A stretch of DNA of 24,627 nucleotides from Rhizophagus sp. LPA8_4_AMF (Eukaryota; Glomeromycota; Glomeromycetes; Glomerales; Glomeraceae): NCBI GenBank assembly GCA_021464525.1, contig JADRCO010000922.1:1-24627 (forward strand), written 5' to 3'. Shown piece after piece: positions 21,481 to 24,627 of the stretch (position 1 is its first letter; each line of letters opens with the position of its first letter). The notes beneath the pieces are model-generated. The model worked only from the letters and a program-made list of their open reading frames with translations, had not been told where the DNA came from and made no database searches. Both the position numbers and the translations under genes were made by a program.

Positions 21481-23989
21481 ATTCTGGACTCACATTTCAA
21501 AGGTATGACTTCAAAATATTTTTTTTATTAATTTTATTTAACAAATATTAAAAATTAACGTTCATTTTTATATTTTGTAGGTCCAAAACGCTGAGGTATA
21601 GCTCTGGACCCCATTGCGAAGGTAAAATCTTTGAAAATTATTCTTTTTTAATAAATTATTTGACAAATGTTAACTAACATTTGTATTTATTTTTTTATAG
21701 GTAAAAAAAGCTAAAAACAAGCTCTAGACTTCTATTTCAAAAGTAAAACTTTAAAAGTTTTCTTTTTTTTGTTTTTGTTTTGTTTCAAAACGTTTACTAA
21801 TATTTTGGATTTCTCTTTTTTAGGCTTTTGGACTCTGGAATCCTCCTAGATGGAATTTCAAAGATACTTCTTCAAAATTCTTTTATTTTTGTTTTTTATT
21901 TGAACAAAACATTGACTAATATTTCAGCTTTTTCTTTTTGTAGGTCCACGACTTCCTAGATGGAATTTTGAAGGTAAAACTTTGAAATTTAATTTTTTTA
22001 TTGCTTTTACTCAATGAAACGTTAGTTAATAGTTCATTTATCTTTTTTTGTAAGGTTTTGTCTTTTCAGTTGACCTCAGGATAGAATTTTGAAGGTACAG
22101 TATTAACTTTCAAAACTATTAGTTTAATGTAACGAAACTTTGACTAATGTTACATTTTTGATTTTTTGTTTTTTGTAGGTTACAGGATGCCAGGACTCTC
22201 ACAACCCATTTCAAAGGTAAAGACTGAAAATACTTTTTTTAATTAATTTATTTGACGAATGTTAACTAACATTCATATTTCTTTCTTTTTAGGTAAAGAA
22301 AGCCGGAAACAAATTCCAGATTTCCCATTTTGAAGGTAAACCTTTTGAATATTTTTTGATATTTTTATTTAATGAACGTTAGCTAATGTTCATTTTTTTG
22401 TATTTTGTAGGTCTACGACTTCTGGATGGGTTTCTGGGCAAAATTTCGAAGTAATATTCGAATTTTTTCTTTGTTTTTTTTAACGAAAATGAAACATTTA
22501 CTAATGGTTTTGTTTCTCTTCTTTTTGTAGGTCTGCGAGTTCCTGGATATTTCTGGATAGAATTTTAAAGGTAAATTTCAAAATCTTTTACATTTATTTG
22601 TTTTTATTTAAACGAAATATTGACTAACGTCTCGTTTATTTCTTTTGTAGGTTCAGCTTTCTGGACGTCTCTTGAACGGAATTTCAAAGGTAAAATTCCT
22701 TCAAAATTCTTTTTTTTTTGCTTTTATTATTTAATGAAATGGTTTATACGCTTTGTAGGTCTTTGGCATTCCAGGTGGCTTCTGGAAAGACTTTTGAAGT
22801 AACCTTTCAAAATTCTTTTTTTTATTTGTTTTTTTTTATTTAACGAATATTTCTAACATTTATTTTTTTGCAGGTTTGAGGTTTTAGTACTCAAGGATCT
22901 GAACCGGTAAATGGTGAGTTTTGTAATGATTTTTGTTACGAAACTTTGATATATATTTTTTTATTTTATAAAAGAACATTTTTAATGTTCTTAATTCTTT
23001 TTTGTAGGTTTCGGTATTCCAGCTTCTGAAATTTTAAAATGGTAAGTTTTGTAATGAACTTTTGTTACGAAACTTAATATTTTTTAAAAAAAATTTTTTA
23101 AAGAAACGTTACTAATGTTTCTCTTTTGTAGAATTTTGGCTCTCTGATCGCCATCTGGACGGAATTTTGAAGGTAATACTTCAAAATTAGCATATTTTTG
23201 TTTCTTTTATTTAAACAAAACATTGGTAACATTTTAGTTTCTTTTTCTTTTATAGGTCCACTGTTCTTTAGACGCCTTCTGGATGGAAGAATTTCGAAGG
23301 TAAATACAGGTACCTCCAAAAATTTTTCTATTTATTTTATTACAATGAAACGTTTACTAATGTTTAGTTTTTCTTTTTAGACTTCAGGGCACCATTTTGA
23401 CATTTCAAAGGTATTGGAACTTCGAAACTATTAATTTTTGTTATTTAATATAATGAAATGTTAGCTAACGTTTCATTTTTTTTTTCGTAGATTACAGGAT
23501 GCCAGTACTCCTAATTCGAAGGTAAAGACTTCTTTTTTTATTTAATGAATGTTGATCAATGTTCATTTTTTTGTATTTTTTGTACGAAAGTACGGTTCCA
23601 GCCCATTTTAAAGTAGTAATTTTGAAGTTTTAGTTTTTTATTTAATGAACGTCAATACTAACGTTCTTTTTTTATTTTTGTAGATCTTAACGCGAGAAGT
23701 ACATCTTCGTAATTTTTTTATTAATTCTATTTAGTGAAATGTTAACTAACGTTTCATTTGATTTTTTTTGTAGTTTTTCGTTTTCCAGATGAATTTCGAA
23801 GGTAAAGTTTTGAAAAAATACAATTTTTTTTAATTCAACAAAACATTAGTAACTAACATTTCATTTTTTTTCTTTTATAGGTCTTTGGCTTTTGGTAGGA
23901 TGAATCATGACTTTTGTAGGTTAAGACGCAGTAAGTTTCAGCAATGCTTGTTATGCATTGCGAAACTTTAAAAATTTTTTTTTTTATAT

Positions 23990-24010
23990 GGAAACATTTC
24001 TAATGTTTCC
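23990..24010 (+). other. Example intronic hairpin, variant 1
   Basis: GGAAACATT pairs perfectly with AATGTTTCC around a TCT loop. The branch-site-like CTAAT spans the loop and the start of the 3' arm, 18-28 nt before the TAG acceptor at 24026-24028. The stem is one of about thirty in the array and the partner for comparison with the copy at 24111-24131. Confidence 0.75.
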
Positions 24011-24110
24011 TATATTTTTTTTGTGTAGGGCTTTTGGTATTTGACTTCAGAAAATGAAATGGTAAATTTTGAAGCGTTCGCTTTAAAACTTTAAAAATTT
24101 AATTGTTTTG

Positions 24111-24131
24111 GGAAATGTTTCTAACATTTCC
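24111..24131 (+). other. Example intronic hairpin, variant 2 with compensating changes
   Basis: GGAAATGTT pairs perfectly with AACATTTCC around the same TCT loop. Compared with the neighbour at 23990-24010, two adjacent bases differ in the 5' arm (CA to TG), and the two facing bases differ to match (TG to CA). CTAAC covers the loop and 3' arm, about 18 nt before the acceptor. Confidence 0.75.
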
Positions 24132-24322
24132 TTTTTTTGTAGGACTTCAGCATATTTGACTTTGGGAACTAAGGAAAGTGAAATAGTTGGTAAGTTCCAA
24201 AGCATTCGCTTCAAAACTTTCTTAAAAAAATATATAGTATTTTTTTGTTTTATAGGGAAATGTTTCTAATATTTTCAATGTTTGCTTTTTTTGTAGGTCT
24301 TTCAGGCATTTAGAACCGGTAA

Positions 24323-24350
24323 GTTTCGCAATATTTATTTATTGCGAAAC
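24323..24350 (+). other. Example donor-proximal hairpin
   Basis: GTTTCGCAAT (24323-24332) pairs exactly with ATTGCGAAAC (24341-24350), starting four bases after the intron's first G. Related stems follow the donor at 23935-23966 (with one bulged A), 24064-24090, and in weaker wobble-paired form at about 22916-22945 and 23045-23073. This second hairpin is seen in the rightmost third to half of the array. Confidence 0.7.
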
Positions 24351-24561
24351 TTTAATTTTTTTTTGTTTTTTCTTTGAGAAATGTTAAATGTTTCTCTTTT
24401 ATTTTGTAGGTTCCAATATTCTGCTTCCTTTAGCTTAGGAGTTAGAAGGGATAATTTAGATCATTTGTAGTTCTCCGGTAAATGTGCATGAAGAACTTTG
24501 AATTTTTTTCTATTATATTTGTTGTTTGTTGGAATCGAACCAACTGGAACAATGTCCCAAA

Positions 24562-24627
24562 TAGGGATGGAAAATTAACGGTTAATTAAAATTTGGTTAA
24601 TTAACTGGTTAATTAACGGTTAATTAA
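24562..24627 (+). mobile_element. Possible left end of a hAT-like element, cut by the window edge
   Basis: TAGGGATGGAAAATTAACGG fits the loose hAT terminal pattern. It is followed by at least four copies of the palindrome-centred word GGTTAATTAA (from about 24580 to the end), as in subterminal binding-site clusters. The other end and the target duplication lie outside the window, so the call rests on one side only. Confidence 0.3.

Larger units (their letters stand above)
21481..24480 (+). repeat. Tandem array of about 25 mini-exon plus mini-intron units with intronic hairpins
   Basis: Inferred mini-exons: 21581-21621, 21701-21742, 21824-21863, 21944-21973, 22055-22094, 22179-22216, 22293-22335, 22411-22450, 22531-22570, 22651-22689, 22759-22798, 22874-22913, 23008-23041, 23132-23172, 23256-23299, 23381-23410, 23491-23521, about 23585-23615 (poor), 23684-23708, 23774-23801, 23881-23930, 24029-24061, 24143-24189, 24297-24318, 24410-24477. 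The gaps are 65-107 nt where both sites are clear, and each looks like a spliceosomal intron. They begin GTAA or similar, mostly carry CTAA[C/T] inside an inverted repeat, then a T-rich tract and usually TAG. One donor is lost (ATAC at 21864). Exons share words such as GTC-ACGACTTC and GATGGAATTT-GAAG, so they are diverged copies of one unit. Exons 21944-21973 and 22055-22094 joined have stops in all three frames, which argues against a protein. The array is probably a spliced non-coding transcript or an intron-exon satellite; transcription is not shown by sequence alone. Confidence 0.7.

Noticed and set aside
21581-24477. The mini-exon chain as a multi-exon protein gene
   Set aside because: Exon lengths vary without a shared phase, and the first two clean exons (21944-21973 and 22055-22094) give stops in all three frames when joined.
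20850-24480. A CRISPR array
   Set aside because: Repeats are degenerate, long and T-rich with splice-like borders, and the surrounding genes are eukaryotic with introns. There are no uniform repeats with unique spacers.
24525-24560. A complete tRNA gene on the minus strand
   Set aside because: Only the T-arm is present. No acceptor partner, D-arm or anticodon arm can be found in the adjoining AT-rich sequence.

Overview
The window looks like nuclear DNA of an arbuscular mycorrhizal fungus (Glomeromycotina, Rhizophagus-like). It is very AT-rich, with long A and T runs. Its genes have many short introns (about 65-120 nt) with GTAAGT/GTATGT donors, CTAAC-like branch sites and TAG acceptors. One decayed gene has the look of a lineage-specific Rhizophagus family. 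The organism call is inference: it rests on composition, introns and remembered protein families, not on a search.

Left part, 1-8.0 kb: two intact convergent genes. The first (+, 476-4354, 8 exons, 1104 aa) encodes a protein with a long low-complexity N-terminus, a Ras-association (RA) domain and a PH domain. The second (-, 8023-4844, 7 exons, 880 aa) encodes a leucine-rich-repeat plus Sog2-domain protein, the fungal RAM/NDR-kinase scaffold. Both point to polarity and morphogenesis signalling, and each holds an NDR-kinase-like H-x-[R/K]-x-x-S site, but a functional link is only a suggestion.

Middle, 8.0-12.8 kb: no intact gene. Patches of higher GC, short open stretches and broken frames between 9.2 and 11.3 kb look like decayed coding sequence that I could not identify. 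Anthranilate synthase component I (trpE/TRP2) follows at 12849-14696 (+, 6 exons, 497 aa), complete and with all main family motifs. Its first coding exon is the bare ATG.

Right part, 14.7-20.8 kb: a graveyard of small mobile elements. It holds a 114-bp insert with 15-bp target duplications and an A-rich tail; a 150-bp inverted-repeat element; an inverted-repeat element carrying a 19-bp minisatellite; a 177-bp hAT-type MITE with a perfect 8-bp duplication; and a decayed lineage-specific gene split by a 481-bp GAGCC-rich hAT-type MITE, also with a perfect 8-bp duplication.

Far right, 20.85-24.48 kb: the most unusual feature. A tandem satellite of about 97 bp grades into a run of about 25 units of about 120 bp. 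Each unit looks like a spliceosomal mini-exon (about 22-68 nt) plus a mini-intron (about 65-107 nt) with donor, polypyrimidine tract and TAG acceptor. Nearly every intron carries a hairpin, usually with the branch-site-like CTAA[C/T] in its loop or 3' arm. The stems differ between units yet stay paired, including matched double changes. The mini-exons have stops in all three frames, so the array looks like a heavily spliced non-coding locus or a self-spreading intron-exon satellite. The window ends in what may be the left end of another hAT-like element.
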